Assembly: GCA_036346225.1 (NCBI GenBank)
Contig: JARFIW010000942.1
Span: 620,001-684,000, forward strand
Reading direction: 5' to 3'
DNA length: 64,000 nt
Source of the DNA: Platerodrilus igneus
Lineage: Eukaryota; Arthropoda; Insecta; Coleoptera; Lycidae
The notes under the pieces were generated by a model. It was not told where the DNA came from, did not search any database, and saw nothing but the letters and a program-made list of their open reading frames with translations. This document shows positions 33,023-45,254 of this stretch, piece after piece. The position numbers were made by a program, and so were the translations under genes. Numbering within the stretch: the first letter of the stretch is position 1; each line of letters begins with the position of its first letter.

Positions 33023-36000
33023 AACTGATTTTTTTTTTTGTTTTGTTTTCGAACTTACTTAAAGTCGGTTTGACGCAGCTCTAAATTCTTTTCTATTCTG
33101 AGCTAGTCTAAAAAGGTCTACATACCCTTCACAACCTAAATCTCTAATAATTTGACTAATATAGCTTTGTCTAGGCCTTCCTACTCTATTTTTATTTGGT
33201 AGTCTATAATCTAAGACTTTACTAAATAGTCCTTCATGTCTTAACTGGTGCCCTATCATTCCATCTCTCCTGACCTTCAATTGTTTCCACATACAGGGAT
33301 CCTCACCTATCCTTCTATAAACTTCCTCGTTTGTTACTCTATCTGTCCAACTTATCTTTAACATTCTCCTATAACACCAAGTTTCAAAAGCGTCTATCTT
33401 TTTCTTATCTACTTCTTTAATTGTCCAAGTCTCACTACCGTATAGTAGAACGCTCCATACGCGACTTTAAGAAACTTTTTCTATTATCTAAACTAATACT
33501 ATTAGCTATTAGTAAGTTTTTCTTTTTTAAAAACGTTTTTCTAGCTTGAGCTATTCTAGCTACTATATCCCTTCTGCTACGTCCATCCTTTGTAATTATA
33601 CTACCTAAATAGCAAAATTCATCTACCTCCTCTAACTCGGTATTACCTATTTTTAATTTTGGTTTAGAACTAGGCTGTAACTCACTTGTCATTATCTTTG
33701 TCTTTACTGAGTTAATTCTCATACTATAGTTACTCAGTAGTATCTCATCTAAAATATTAAACTCTCCTAACTCTTTTCTAGACTCTTCTATAATGGCTAT
33801 ATCATCTGCAAAATTAACATGTCTATTTTCTGTCCCTGTACACTAATACCTATCTCTTTTTTCTCTCTAGCTAAGTTTAAAGCTTCCTCAATATAAACAT
33901 TAAAAATCAAGTGAGACAGTATACAACCCTGTCTAACACCATTTCTAATCTTAGCTTCCTTTTCTATTTCATCAAATCTAATTACTACGCTTGGTTTTTA
34001 TATAGACTGTAAATAATTTTTCTATCACTATGAGAGATTCCTATTTTTTGCAAAACCCTGAACATATCAATCCAATTAACCCTATCTAATGCTTTTTCTA
34101 AATCTACAAACACGAAATGAGTCTTTTTATTTTTTTGTAACCTTTTTTCGATAATTACCCTAATCATTAGTATCGGTTCTCTAGTCCCTCTGTCTTTACG
34201 AAAACCATATTGGTCTTCGCCTAAATAATTCTCAGTCAAAGCTTCTACTCTATTTTTAGTTATTATTGTTAGTATTTTGGAAGCATAAGAAGTTAAACTA
34301 ACCGTTCTAAAATTCTCACACCTATCAGCTCCTGACTTTTTTTGCGATTGGGATAATAATATTTTTTTCGAAATCTATTGGAACCTCACCTGTGTCATAT
34401 ATTACTTTTACTAGTTCATATAATCTGTCTAAAGTTTTCTGACTTGCATATTTTATTAATTCTGGGAATATCGTCTATCCCAGGCGCTTTATTTAGTTTA
34501 AGATTCCGAACAGCTCTATCAAATTCCTCTCTTAATATTGAGAACCCTATTTCTACATCCTCTTCTTGGTCGTTCTCTAACTCATCTATATCGTCTCCCT
34601 TATATAAATCTTCTAAATATCTTTTCCATCTATCTGCTACCTCAACTTTATTTATTAGAAGCTCATTATTCTCGTCTCTAATACCATTATATTTTTCCTA
34701 TCTTCCCAAAAACTTTTAACTGCCCTGTAAGCCCTGTCTGTCTTACCTACTCTCAAATCATCTTGTATTCCTTACAATTCTCCTCCATCCATTTATTTCT
34801 AGCTTTTCTACACTCATGTACTATCTTATTTCTAACTGTATTATATTTTTGCTTACTTTCACTATCCACTTCTCTGAAAGGTTTAAGCTATCTTCTGTTC
34901 TCTATTAAATCTAATATCTCCTTTGTTACCCACGGTTTTCTCGCTTCTATTTTTTCTTACCTATAGTCTGTGTTGCTGTATCATGTACAGTCAGTTTTAT
35001 TTCTTTCCATCTATTTTCTACGTTCCCTCCTACAGCTATCTCTTTGCTCTTATTATCTAATACTTGTTTATATTCCTCTTTTACCCTACTATCATTAAGC
35101 TTACCTAGATCCCATCCCTCTCTTTTAACCTTTCTCAATTTTTTGAATTTTAGTTTACACTTCATTTTAACTAAGTTATGATCGCTATCTATGTCAGCCC
35201 CTGGATAACTACGACAGTTTTTAACTTGGTTTCTAAATCTTTGTTTAACTAAAATATAATCTATTTGGTATCTAGCCCTATCACCTGGCACTTTCCAGGT
35301 ATATCTTCTAACATGTTGTTCGAATAGGGTGTTTACAGTTACTAATCTATGTTCCTGGCAAAACTCAACTAATCTTTCTCCTCTATCATTTCGTCTGCCA
35401 TACCCAAATTTTCCTACCATTTTTCCCTCACTACCTTCTCCCACTGACGCATTAAAATCGCCCATAACTATTAAATTCTCATCTCCTTTTACTTTTCTCA
35501 CTATACTATTTATATCCTCGTATACCTTTTCTACTTTCCCATCCTCCTACTGAGCTGTTGGCATGTAAACCTCTACTAAAACAGTGTCTGTGGGTTTTGT
35601 ACTCAATCTAACCATAATTATTCTATCACTAAATTGTAAATACTCTTTAACTTTACGTCCTAATCTTTTACCTAACACTATTCCTACTCCTGCCTGTCCA
35701 TTAGTTGAAGAAGTTGTAATTACTCTATAATTATCTTTCCAAAAGTCATTACTATCTGGCCATCTCACCTCACTAATACCTAAAATGTCCAGCTTTTCTT
35801 TTCTCATTTCGACTAATAAATTCGTTAACTTATCTACTCTAAGTAATGACCTTACATCCAAGTCCCTATCACTAAATCGAACTGTTGTTTTATATTCTTA
35901 CGATGACGAGCCCCAAGTACCCCCTCCCGGAGATCCGAATGAGGGAGTATTTTACCTCTGGACAAGAATTTTACTTGTGAGCTCTCCATCATGTATATTT

Positions 36001-36160
36001 CGTGTTTTAGGCCACGCACACCTGGGAAATATTGTGGTAGGCTCCCATATCTTTCCACAACGCAGTTTTTAAAGATTTTAGCAAAAAGTCGTATCTGTCA
36101 CGGCCAACCCCCAACAAGCTTGTAAATTATTGAGGATCGCTCGAGACCAACCGACCCTCC
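33023..36160 (-). mobile_element. RTE-like LINE (craniofacial development protein 2-like), near full length, dead
   Basis: Minus strand, from about 36160 to an A-rich tail at 33029-33038. The apurinic endonuclease comes first: SLLRVDKLTNLLVEMRKEKL, then ISEVRW (about 35770), VMGDFNASVG (about 35460) and the catalytic SDHNLVK (about 35180). The RT follows: EDQYGFRKDRG and FVFVDLEKALDRVNW (34080-34220), a FADDIAI palm motif near 33800, DEFCYLGSIITKDG (about 33620) and the terminal GRPRQSYISQI block. A one-base loss at about 35855 (GTW|VRSLL junction) and breaks near 35547, 34940, 34240-34400, 33980 and 33435 kill it. Such LINEs are often mis-annotated as craniofacial development protein 2. Confidence 0.88.
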
Positions 36161-36272
36161 TCCAATATCTTTTAACCAGCAAGGCTGCTGCCCCTTACTG
36201 ATGTATGATGATTTATTCTTGCTAAGTGGAATATTGAATAGTAACAATCATAGTCATGTGTTTATTTATTAA

Positions 36273-37379
36273 CCCTTAACTGCTCTTCTTCGGTCAATTT
36301 GACCTTTGCACATTTGAAGTTTAAATAATGTGTTTAATTTTCTAGTTACATATTCATCCATTAGTGTATTTTCTTACATTCTGAATGTCAGTTGACTGAT
36401 ATACACACAGTTGTGTGGTCATGTTATTTGTCAAGATATTCATCAATTCCATTTCCGACCGGTCAATTTGACCGCATGCAGTAAGTATGTTGTACATTTT
36501 TATTTTATTTTAGGAATCACACTCCGGTACATCTTAATGAGTAAAAATAACCGACAAAGACTACGAGGAGACGGTTATGAAATGGTTTGTAGAGCTTGAC
36601 GACATTTTATTGGATAATGACAAATTAGAATATGACTGCAAAATTGTCATAGAAAGTGAGCATGACTGATTCGATTGAAGAAGCCAGTGAAAGCAATACC
36701 CAAGACAGAGAGAATGGAAATGAGCATAGCAATAAAGTCCGCGAATCTAGTAATGAAAATGTAAGTGCAGCCGACAGGAAACAGTATTTTGGAAAAATAA
36801 CTTTTCTTGGACAGCTGAACCAAGTAAGCAGAAAAGTAAAATGCAACATAATATCTCAGCGGCCGGGTTTACAAGGGCATGCTAGACTAGAAAGTGCAAC
36901 TCCAGAAGAAATAGGAACAATATTTTATCTGAAGTTTTGCGTTTGACAAATACTCCAACTGAAAGTGAGAAAAATACAAAAAAAGCAAAATCGTCCAGAA
37001 TTAAAAGTATTAGATATAATGAACTAAAGGCTTTTCTAGGATTGCTCTATTATTCTGCTGCATTCAAATCAAACCATGAAGGTGTAAATGCAATTTTTGC
37101 AACTGATGGTTCAGGAAGAGACATATTTCGAGCAGTTATGAGTATATGTCGCTTTCTTTTTTTACTTAGTACCCTGAGATTCGTCGATCCTGTAAGCAGA
37201 AGGGAACACAAAATACTAAATCCTACAGCACCAATGCCCTTTATATTTGAATCTTTTGTACAAAATTGTCAGGAACTTTACAGTATGGGAAAATATGCAA
37301 CAGTTGATGAAATGGTAGTAAACAAACAAACAAACGATGTAAATATGGAATAAAAATAATGACACAGATAGCAAAATTC

Positions 37380-37381
<2 letters not shown>
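36273..37381 (+). mobile_element. piggyBac element, left end and transposase N-terminal half
   Basis: Starts TTAA|CCCTTAACTGCTC (TTAA 36269-36272), fitting the piggyBac TTAA target and CCCTT terminal repeat. It is followed by palindromic GGTCAATTTGACC at 36292 and 36461. Coding remnants: a low-complexity acidic N-terminus with ESNTQDRENGNEHSNK (36656-36900), then an RIKSIRYNELKAFLGLLYYS segment, an RFLFLLSTLRFVD segment and YATVDEMVV (36937-37330). A stop splits the frame just before YGIKIM, after which the (TA)n begins. Two further pieces are at 42355 and 47113. Frame breaks at about 36590, 36650 and 36930 make it inactive. Confidence 0.85.

Positions 37382-37427
<46 letters not shown>
37382..37427. 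repeat. (TA)n microsatellite
   Basis: 46 bp of TA repeats exactly at the point where the piggyBac transposase reading is interrupted. Confidence 0.95.
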
Positions 37428-37429
<2 letters not shown>

Positions 37430-38389
37430 GCTGTGATAAAGGGTGTATTTTATAGCAATGGTCATGTAGTAATCAGAAATTATAATAGGAAGCAGAAAAC
37501 TGCATTTATTTAGTAGAAAATTGAGTATTTGGGGTAGTTTGTAAATAGTAAGCAGTTAACACCCTGTATATAGAGTATGAGTAGTTTTAAGCGACGCAAA
37601 TAGACACAATAAGACGCATAGTTAGCATAGAAATAAGTAATTCATGCATTGGGTAGATAACAAATATTTAACACCCGGTATATAGAGTTTTAGTAATTTT
37701 ATGTAAGGCAAATAACGATATTTTTTCAGTAGAAGCACGCGTATTTAGAAGTAAGCATAATAAATGTAATTAAACATGCATTGAAAAGAATTCTAATCAG
37801 TTATGATAATACGGAGATAAGAGATAAAACTTAAAGAAGCGTAGTGTAAGTGCGTACAAACAATTAACAATTTTTAATAGTAAAGGTAATTAAAAATGTG
37901 TAAATAGATAAATATACTTGAAAATTGAAAGTCAAATTGCATCAGGTATTTGTGTATAATATGGAAAAGCGATTATTTTCCCAAAACACCGCATGGTCTG
38001 ATAACAAGGCATATGTAAGCAAACAACAATTACTCGAAAGGCCGAGAATGTTACATCAGAAAACCACTTTAAATGTAGAAAATAGAGGGACCTTATTGGT
38101 TAAGATTAGCGACGGGCTTGTAAGCCAAACCCACAGTCGAAGTGGGATATCAACCATATATTAACAGCGAGAATGATAACGGAGGTCATTTTTTAACTCA
38201 ACAAGGCCAAGATGTGTCACTATGAATCAAAGAGTAATGCGTACGTAATAATATTTTGATAGTAAAAGTGTGTAATGACAGATAGTGCTACGAATATAAA
38301 AATTTCTAATGCCGATAAACGTGAGTAGAATTTGGGGAATTTATTTAAACTAAAATATAATAATAATAGGGCTCCAGAGTGGGACGATA
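37428..38389. other. Inserted sequence of unknown identity
   Basis: Part of the ~5 kb that splits the piggyBac. GTTAACACCC(T/G)GTATATAGAGTWT occurs twice (about 37556 and 37668). No protein motif seen. Confidence 0.45.
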
Positions 38390-38560
38390 ACATTCTAAGT
38401 TGGACGACAATAAACCTAAGTTGGACGATAATAAATCTAAGCGTGATAATAATAATTCTAAGTCTGAGGCTGGTGAGAATAATTCGAGGGTGTATAATAA
38501 TCCAAGTTTGAGGGTGACGACAATAATTTAAATGTAATAATTCAAGCGTGTGGATAGACA
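38390..38560 (+). repeat. Degenerate short tandem repeat, ~25 bp unit
   Basis: Repeating GGACGATAATAAATCTAAG variants drift into GATAATAATTC..AAGTTTGAGG forms. Possibly the leader of a decayed LTR element (inference). Confidence 0.6.
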
Positions 38561-39189
38561 ATATTTCAAATGGGTATATAATAATTCCGAATTGGTGGAG
38601 AATAATTTCGAATACGAATGGATAGTATAATAATGCATAGAAAATTCTAATTGATGTTAGTTGATAATGGATGCATCGATAATTTTGGTTGCGAGAAGGA
38701 AATAAAGAAGCACACAGACCAGGTTAGATCTTTTTAGTTTTAAGACATATTTTTTTATTTGAATTTGAATATTGAATTGATTAATTAATATAAAATAGTG
38801 TAACAGTCAGCAACGAACTTTTGCATACGTTGAAGGTACGTAATATAATAAAGGGATTTTGAACGTTCCAGGCTTCTTTGAAAATAAAAGAATAGTTTTT
38901 GGTGACTTTAGATTGATGGCAAAACATATAAATTTTTGAGATAAATAAGACTTATAATATTGATTGATTGAAAAGTGTATTTTATTAATTTTCAAAACCT
39001 GTACATAATATTTGTTTTCATTATATGGAATTGAATTAACTTCATTTTATAATTCAAAATAAAAGCTAGTCGAGGCAGAATAATAAAATTTGTGGGAGCG
39101 TAACTTGATTGAGATAAACACAGAGAGGTGGAGTTATAAGTAGAAAACGTCATCGATACCGAGTGCGGCGTTATCATATCAAGTTTTGT
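38561..39189. other. AT-rich spacer, nothing recognised
   Basis: No coding or RNA signal seen. Confidence 0.45.
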
Positions 39190-39348
39190 TATTGGTCGAC
39201 ACAAGGTCGGTCCACGATAGTTCCAGTTAATTCATAGCATAAATTTATATGGCTGCCCAAGCCTGCAGTTCGATAAATCCACTTAGTACATAGCAATAAT
39301 TAATATGCGGCCCAACGTCGGGGCACGATAGTTCCTGTAGGTTCATAG

Positions 39349-39350
<2 letters not shown>
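39190..39350 (+). repeat. Second tandem array of primer-binding-site-like units
   Basis: Units near 39190, 39252 and 39306 are each about 55 bp. The clearest is GCGGCCCAACGTCGGGGCACGA. Each carries TTCATAGCA or ACATAGCA near its end, the last joining a (AT)n run, just as at 1206-1401. Confidence 0.5.

Positions 39351-39388
<38 letters not shown>
39351..39388. repeat. (AT)n microsatellite
   Basis: 38 bp of AT repeats between the tandem array and the SINE. It may be the SINE tail or belong to the array. Confidence 0.95.
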
Positions 39389-39392
<4 letters not shown>

Positions 39393-39552
39393 TTTAAGAT
39401 GAAATGAAAACCCAACTTTGTATGTAAAGTTGAATTACCATTTCAAATCGAACTAGTAATTGAAAACCACTAAAAGAACGGCTACAGCAGGATTTGAACC
39501 TGCAACCTCTGATTTTCCGGATCAGCGCTCTAACCAACTGAGCTATCTAACC
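39389..39552 (-). mobile_element. tRNA-derived SINE with pseudo-tRNA head
   Basis: On the minus strand 39552-39480 folds as a 73-base cloverleaf with A box TAGCTCAGTTGG, B box GGTTCAAATCC and a perfect T arm. The acceptor stem has a mismatch, and the anticodon loop CCGGAAA lacks the invariant U33. With GGA read as anticodon it would be Ser, yet it has no long variable arm. So it is not a working tRNA. A ~90 bp body and the (TA)n run follow, as expected for a SINE. Confidence 0.6.
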
Positions 39553-39778
39553 TAATTGTTTAGATGTTGTTATAATTAATACTACTGAAGCTTGGCTCTT
39601 GTTACCGATTTTCAATTACGTCTTGCATTTAAGGAAATTGAAACTAGTTATATACATAACTCATGTACTAATATAGGAAAGTTTCTCAAATAAAAAAAAT
39701 GATGCGCTTGTTTTTGACGAGCATTGCAGTGTTGAAACTAATGCAGGCACACACTGAGACGTGAGTGCAGCTGTGAAA
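39553..39778. other. Short spacer between SINE and BEL/Pao
   Basis: No feature recognised. Confidence 0.4.
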
Positions 39779-42350
39779 CTAAACTCTAAAAGAAAACTTG
39801 GACCACAAAGGTAGATTCAGCAGTTTTTTACGAGCAATGCCTCGTGTAAGGAGGTCTGCTGGATTTTCTGATGTTGAAATGTATTGCCAATTTGAAGTGT
39901 CACAAAGATTTTGTATCTGAGCGACACGATTCGAAATGAAAGTATCGAGTAGATTTGGTTGAGTTTTGACCCATGATAAAACGATATTCGAATCTGTCCA
40001 ATAGACAATGTTATTGATTTTTACATCTAATGAGAATTGTACTTTATCAACTAACTGTGCCATCATTAAGGCTCCGCACAATTCAAGCTTGGGTATTGTC
40101 AGCACCTTTAGAGGACTAACCATAGTTTTTGCGCATAATAAATGGACTGTTCGTTGTTCTGATTGTCAATAGATCTTATGTATATACATGTACCGTATGA
40201 CCTTTGACTACTGTCTGAAAATGCATGTAGTTCTATAATTTGCGCAGAATTACATATGACTTGACGAGAAATCCTGAGTGAATTAAGCTCAGTTATTTCT
40301 TTGGCGTATTGAATCCACTGCTCTTCTAAATCAGCGGGTAATCTTTCATCCCAACCAATTTTTGTCAGCCATAGCTGTTGCATGAATATTTTTGCCATGA
40401 TTGTACATGGACTTAAAAGACCTAGCACGTCGAAAATTGTAGATATGAAAGATAATACGACACGTTTTGTAATGATTTGTTTGCTTGATTGAAATTCACT
40501 AATGTTGTAAAAGAATTCATCCGGGGAAGTGTTGTAAGCAAGACCTAATGTCTTTGTGTTTTCATTTGGACCAAAATCCAAAAGATTGTTTGATATTTGT
40601 GATAACTTGACTGGTTCGAGTACTTCGGTATGGTTAGGATTTGGTCGCCAAAATATTCTTTGAAGAGACCGTTGCGATTCGTCCACCCATATCGAACGAT
40701 ACATTTTGGAACAACAATTATAATAATGTATTTGAATCTGCGAAATCTAATAAGTATAGAGAAAAGATCGTCTTGTAAAACAGGACCATTTAATTGGATA
40801 TCGTTTAATGATACGCCACTGGAAGAGGGTGCGCTTGAATTAAAAACAACTCGTAACTTAGTTGTCAAACTTTCCTCCTTATGGACTCCGTGATGTGGAA
40901 TATAAAATGTATGAATTGCAGTGTCTGCATTTTCGTCCACCTTTTTCATGTAACCGAGATTCTCGTACTCTATGAAGTCAACGTTCATGACCTTTAGTTT
41001 ATTGTTTGCCTGTAGACGTTTTTCCAAAGACAAAAATTGCTTTAAGGCATTTTGTTTTGATTCGCCTAATACAGCAGGCGATGCTGAGAGTGGAATTTTA
41101 ACTACAAACTTGCCATGTTTGTTACGTTTAGTATGTTTCTTGAAGTGCGATTCGCATTCTCGCTCTTTTTGAGAAAGTGCTCTTTTGGAAACAATGTTTT
41201 TAACTTCCCTAAACCGCAATAATTGTCTTGAGAGGTCAATTGTTGTTAGATTGCAGGACATTTGATTACAATTAGAAATGCTAGATTGGAATTGTCCCGA
41301 AACAATGTATCCATGATAGGTGTTGTGAACATATGGCAAACGTTTAATGAGTGGTTGGTCGACTGCTATTAGTTGCCAAAAAATGTCGACACCGAGCAAA
41401 ACATCAATGTGCATGTCTTGCTTGAAATTTGGATTTGCTAAAACAATGTCTTATGGCAAATCAATGGATATTAAATCTGATTGCGTTGGTAGATGATTAG
41501 TTATATTTTGCAATAACAAAAATGATAAGTTTGCACAAAAGCTACTGTGCATTGATTGTATTTTGGCATTCGCGATGCTTGAAATTTTCGCTTTTGTTTG
41601 ATTTATACCCGATACTGGTATGTTTACGTGCTGCGTTTGTAGTCTAAGACGATTACACGATGAGATTGTCCTATATGACCGCATAGACGCAAAATCTAGC
41701 AACGCCGTACACTTATGCGGTGCGCCATAACGATCATAGATCAAAATTATGGTCGTAGGTAAAATCTGGCAATACTTGCCGTACGTACTTGTGTGGCTAG
41801 GCAGACTAGCTAACGTGCTCGTGTTTGTTGCTATATCTAAATTTGTTTGATTCACTTCAGGAGTGCCTGAAGTTACGTTTGAAATAAGTGTCGCATCGTT
41901 TTGATGTAACAATGTTGAATGTTTGCGATCGCATTTTTTGCAGTGACTTGAGCGGCAGTCAGCTGCTGAATGACCTTGTCTCATACAATTGAAACAAAGA
42001 TTGAGTTTCTTTACTTCCGCTATTCGCGTTGCTATTGGCATTTTTAGGAACGTTTTACATGTGAATATTCTGTGATTAGACTTACACAAAACACAATTTT
42101 CATTTTGAGACCTAATGAAAGAATAATTTTGACTTCTATGAAACTGCTTTTTGTTTACCTTAGATGCGTTTTGCAATTGTAAAGACGTATTTGATTGGGA
42201 TGTTTTATGCTTTTCTATTTTTTCTAATAAGGAGCATCGTTTTTCTATAAACGCCATGAGAATCTCAGACTGTGGAACTCTTTTGCCAGAAGAACAAGAG
42301 CTACCTAAACCGAATCTATCTGTAATTTACGACTTTCAAAATGAATTCAA
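39779..42350 (-). mobile_element. BEL/Pao retrotransposon, internal fragment, broken
   Basis: Read on the minus strand from 42257: a gag C-terminus with zinc knuckles (CVLCKSNHRIFTC and CFNCMRQGHSAADC), the protease/RT-linker region (VLLGVDIFWQ), RT N-terminus (VFNSSAPSSSGVSLNDIQLN), then the Pao-type region (FISTIFDVLGLLSPCTIMAK) and RNase H (YWTDSNIVLSWVK, ENPADLLTRG). The order is that of BEL/Pao pol. Breaks lie at about 41430, at the RT palm near 40700 (catalytic core deleted) and at about 40110. Integrase and both LTRs are missing. It lies inside the piggyBac element. Confidence 0.88.
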
Positions 42351-42354
42351 ATGA

Positions 42355-42914
42355 CTAATTGCAATGTATCTGCAGACATTTGGTTTACATCAATAAGCCT
42401 TGTTCATCTATTGGAGACAAAAGGTCTTACTTATTTTGGCACCATAAAAAGGACTAAAAGAAAAATTCCAGCAAAATTTCAACCTAGTAAACACACCAAT
42501 TACTTCAAGTTTGTATAGCTTTACGTCAGGTATCTCTTTGAATTCATATGTTCCAAAGAAGGTAAAGTAGCTTTGTTAGTCAGTTCTATGCATTTTTCAA
42601 AAGTTACTGACCCCATTACGAATAAACCAAAAATTATTATGTACTACAATCGACTAAGGCTGGAGTTGATTTCCTGGTTCAGAAATGTGCAATTTATTGT
42701 TCAGGATGAAAAACAAGTCGATGGCCTATAGCTATATTTTTCAAATAGCAGATGTAAGTAGTATCAATACATTTACACTTTACAGTATTGTATTGTATAT
42801 TTTTATTATTTGAATAGCATTGATACAAATAACTATTAACTCAAGAAGTAACTCTAGCGAGATTTGGACTATGAAGGCCACTCTTACACCTAACTAGAGA
42901 TTACTTCAAAATTG
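42355..42914 (+). mobile_element. piggyBac transposase, middle piece (after BEL insertion)
   Basis: Plus-strand frames continue the transposase interrupted at 37381: ADIWFTSISLVHLLETKGLT then YFGTIKRTKRKIPAKF (42373-42480), YVPKKVKVALLVSSMHFSK after a frame change (about 42549), and an RPLLHLTRDYF remnant (about 42880). These match the NWFTS, GT.K.NK..IP and C-terminal parts of piggyBac DDE transposases. Stops and frameshifts are frequent. Confidence 0.75.
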
Positions 42915-42969
42915 ACAGAAAAATAAATAAAAATATTAAAAATAAATATAAGCATTTTTACAGTGTTTA

Positions 42970-43140
42970 AATAAATAAATAAATATCCCTTTGCCATACA
43001 CATACATACTCGTGCATATGCGCACTCGCACCCATGCTCATACATACAGATAACAAAAACACGCAGTTACACAACAGGCACTTAATAAATAAATAAATAT
43101 AAGTATAAATAATTAAATAAATAGATATACTTTAGACATA
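42970..43140 (-). mobile_element. LINE 3' end with (TTTA)n tail, and tail of a second copy
   Basis: The minus strand shows GAGCATGGGTGCGAGTGCGCAT, then a TTTATTTATTT tail near 42975-42992. The same 3' UTR motif recurs at 43752-43785. The (TAAA)-rich 43090-43135 is probably the tail of that second copy, cut off by an LTR insertion. Confidence 0.6.
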
Positions 43141-43151
43141 TACACGCGTGC

Positions 43152-43750
43152 TGTTACGTGCCGAAAAATTCGGACGCTTTAATTTGTAAGAATTTCGCGC
43201 CATAAATTTAAAAGGACGTGTGCGTATTTCCGTCACTTCAGATAGTGCGTTGCGCGAGATTTGCGCCGACGCGGTGAGCCAAGGAGGAGGTGGTGGATTT
43301 CCTGATACGTGTCTGAACTAGCCTCCGAGACGTGAACATGTGCAGTGGTCTTGTATCGTATCGTGTCTTTTTTCTGATATGTAGGTTTCCTGTGATTCCC
43401 AATTATCCTACCTCTACCTGTCCCCCTTACCTTATGTTTATCTACATATAGGAAGAAGACAAATTGAATTTGTATTCAACCGGGCTCAAGAATTCCCACG
43501 CCCGAGAAAGATCAGCGAAGCAGTCGACGCCCGAGAAAGATTAGCGAAGCTGCCGCCGACATCATAGAGTGTTTCTGCAATAAGCCCTGCAAATTATGTG
43601 AGTAGCATTTCCGTTTCTTTTTTTATGTGATGGAGAAATTTTATATAATTGTGTTACATCATCTATAATTTGCGCAACAATTTTTACATTATCTAACATT
43701 GTTACCAACTGACGTAGTGGCTCGCGTACCTCGACGGTGGGGCTGTAATA
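43152..43750 (+). mobile_element. Solo LTR, TGTTACGTGCC family, copy 1
   Basis: About 600 bp starting TGTTACGTGCCG and ending near GTAATA. Shared with the other copies: TTCGCGCCATAAATTTRAA, GTATTTCCGTCAC, ATCGTATCGTGTCTTT, a TATGTAGGTTYCC run and a late splice-donor-like TAT|GTGAGT (43599/43600). It interrupts the 3' UTR of the LINE that continues at 43751. Confidence 0.7.
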
Positions 43751-44480
43751 GCGCGTATGCGCACTCGCACCCATGCTCATACATACACATAACAAAAACA
43801 CTTAATCACATAACAGGCACTTAATCTCGGAACCCATGCATCCTAAATGTAACTACTGTTGCGATAGTAGATACTCCCGATACGTTTGTCGGAACTTGGA
43901 GATTATGATAGAATTTCTTATAATGGTAGGAATCGAGTTCCACAGTGAAGAACTGGAAACCACACAAGAGGAATGATATATTTCAGTTCGATGATGTGGA
44001 ATTTTCAACCGGTTATCATCTCTGATGTAGTGGCTGTTAGATAAAGGCGAAAATTTTGTAGTAAGGTAGTTTGAACCAATCCCACGTAAAAACTTAAACA
44101 ACATTATCGCTTGATGTAATTTCCTCTGGTTATGCATCTTCAACCAGGATAATTTCTTAAAAAATGGTGAGATGTGATCATAGCGCTTAGTATCAAATAT
44201 AAAGCGACTGCAGCTATTATGAACTGTTTACAAACGATCCCACTAATCTTGGGCAGATTATTATACACGACATCTCCATAATCGAAAATGGGCTGGATTA
44301 GGGCTTGGACCAATTCGATTTTTAAGCTAATTGGTAAAAATTGTCTAATTCTATTGAGACCATGCAGCGAAGCAAAAACTTTTTGACATGTGTATAGTGT
44401 GTGGTTCTTCCAAGATAGGGTCGCATCAATAACAACTCCAATACTTTTAACGACCGGACAAAGTTTGATTAGCAACCCAC

Positions 44481-45254
44481 TGTTACGTGCCAAAAATTTG
44501 GCACTAGACATTTTTTAGTTTAGTTTTGATATGCGGGAGTTTCGCGCCATAAATTTGAAGGACTTGGCACGTGTATTTCCGTCACGTCAGAAGTGCGTTG
44601 CGCGGAGATTCGCGCCGACGCGTGTGGGGAGAAAAAAAGTGTGAAATATCCGGAAGACTCTGAAGGACTGGGCTTTTAAACGTGAACAAGAGTTCTTCTT
44701 AATCTTCTTTGGGAATGAAACCACTCATAGTTTTTAAAATCTATAAAAAAAAAAAAATAGATTTTAAAAACTATGAGTGGTTTCATTCCCAAAGAAGATT
44801 AAGAAGAATGCTAAACAAACCACAACAAACATACAGGGAGTGAACAAGAGTGTTTGGTCTGGTATCGTATCGTATCTTTTATTATGTAGATTCCCTTTGC
44901 CTTTTAATTGTCGTTACCTAAACCAGTTTCCTGTCGTTCCCTGCATACATAGGAAGAAGATAGTAATCTGGATACAACCTGGTAGAAATCCACGCCCCGA
45001 GAACCATCTTTAAATAATCCTGAAGGGAGCTACGAGCCGCCATCGGGAAGTAATTCTGCGAGACGCTTTGCATATTCAGTAAGTTCCCCATGTGGGTTTT
45101 TTTTATAATATATTTTAGAAATTCGAAATTTACGTGTAATAATTTGCATATTGTGTGACGTCATTGACAGATGGGCGCGCTAATTTCCACATTATGGATT
45201 ATCGTTACCAACTGTCCTTTGTGTCTCATATACCGAGTAAACGGTAATATAAGA
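44481..45254 (+). mobile_element. Solo LTR, TGTTACGTGCC family, copy 2
   Basis: Starts TGTTACGTGCC. The flanking CCAC at 44477-44480 and 45255-45258 is a 4 bp target duplication inside the LINE frame. Length is 774 bp, or about 616 bp without the hairpin insertion, matching copy 1. Contains a TTCA|GTAAGT splice donor at 45079/45080. Confidence 0.8.
44693..44839. repeat. Perfect 52 bp hairpin insertion with 11 bp target duplication
   Basis: 44693-44744 and 44757-44808 are exact inverted copies around a run of A. 31 bp of single-copy sequence follow to 44839. The insert is flanked by GTGAACAAGAG at 44682-44692 and 44840-44850, and the LTR homology continues across it. It looks like a snap-back reverse transcript of a polyadenylated RNA end. 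Confidence 0.85.

Noticed and set aside
34378..34966. Plus-strand Leu/Ser-rich frames
   Set aside because: Shadows opposite the RTE-like LINE coding strand.
39480..39552. Functional tRNA gene on the minus strand
   Set aside because: Acceptor stem mismatch, no U33 in the anticodon loop, GGA anticodon without the long variable arm of tRNA-Ser, and a SINE-like body attached.
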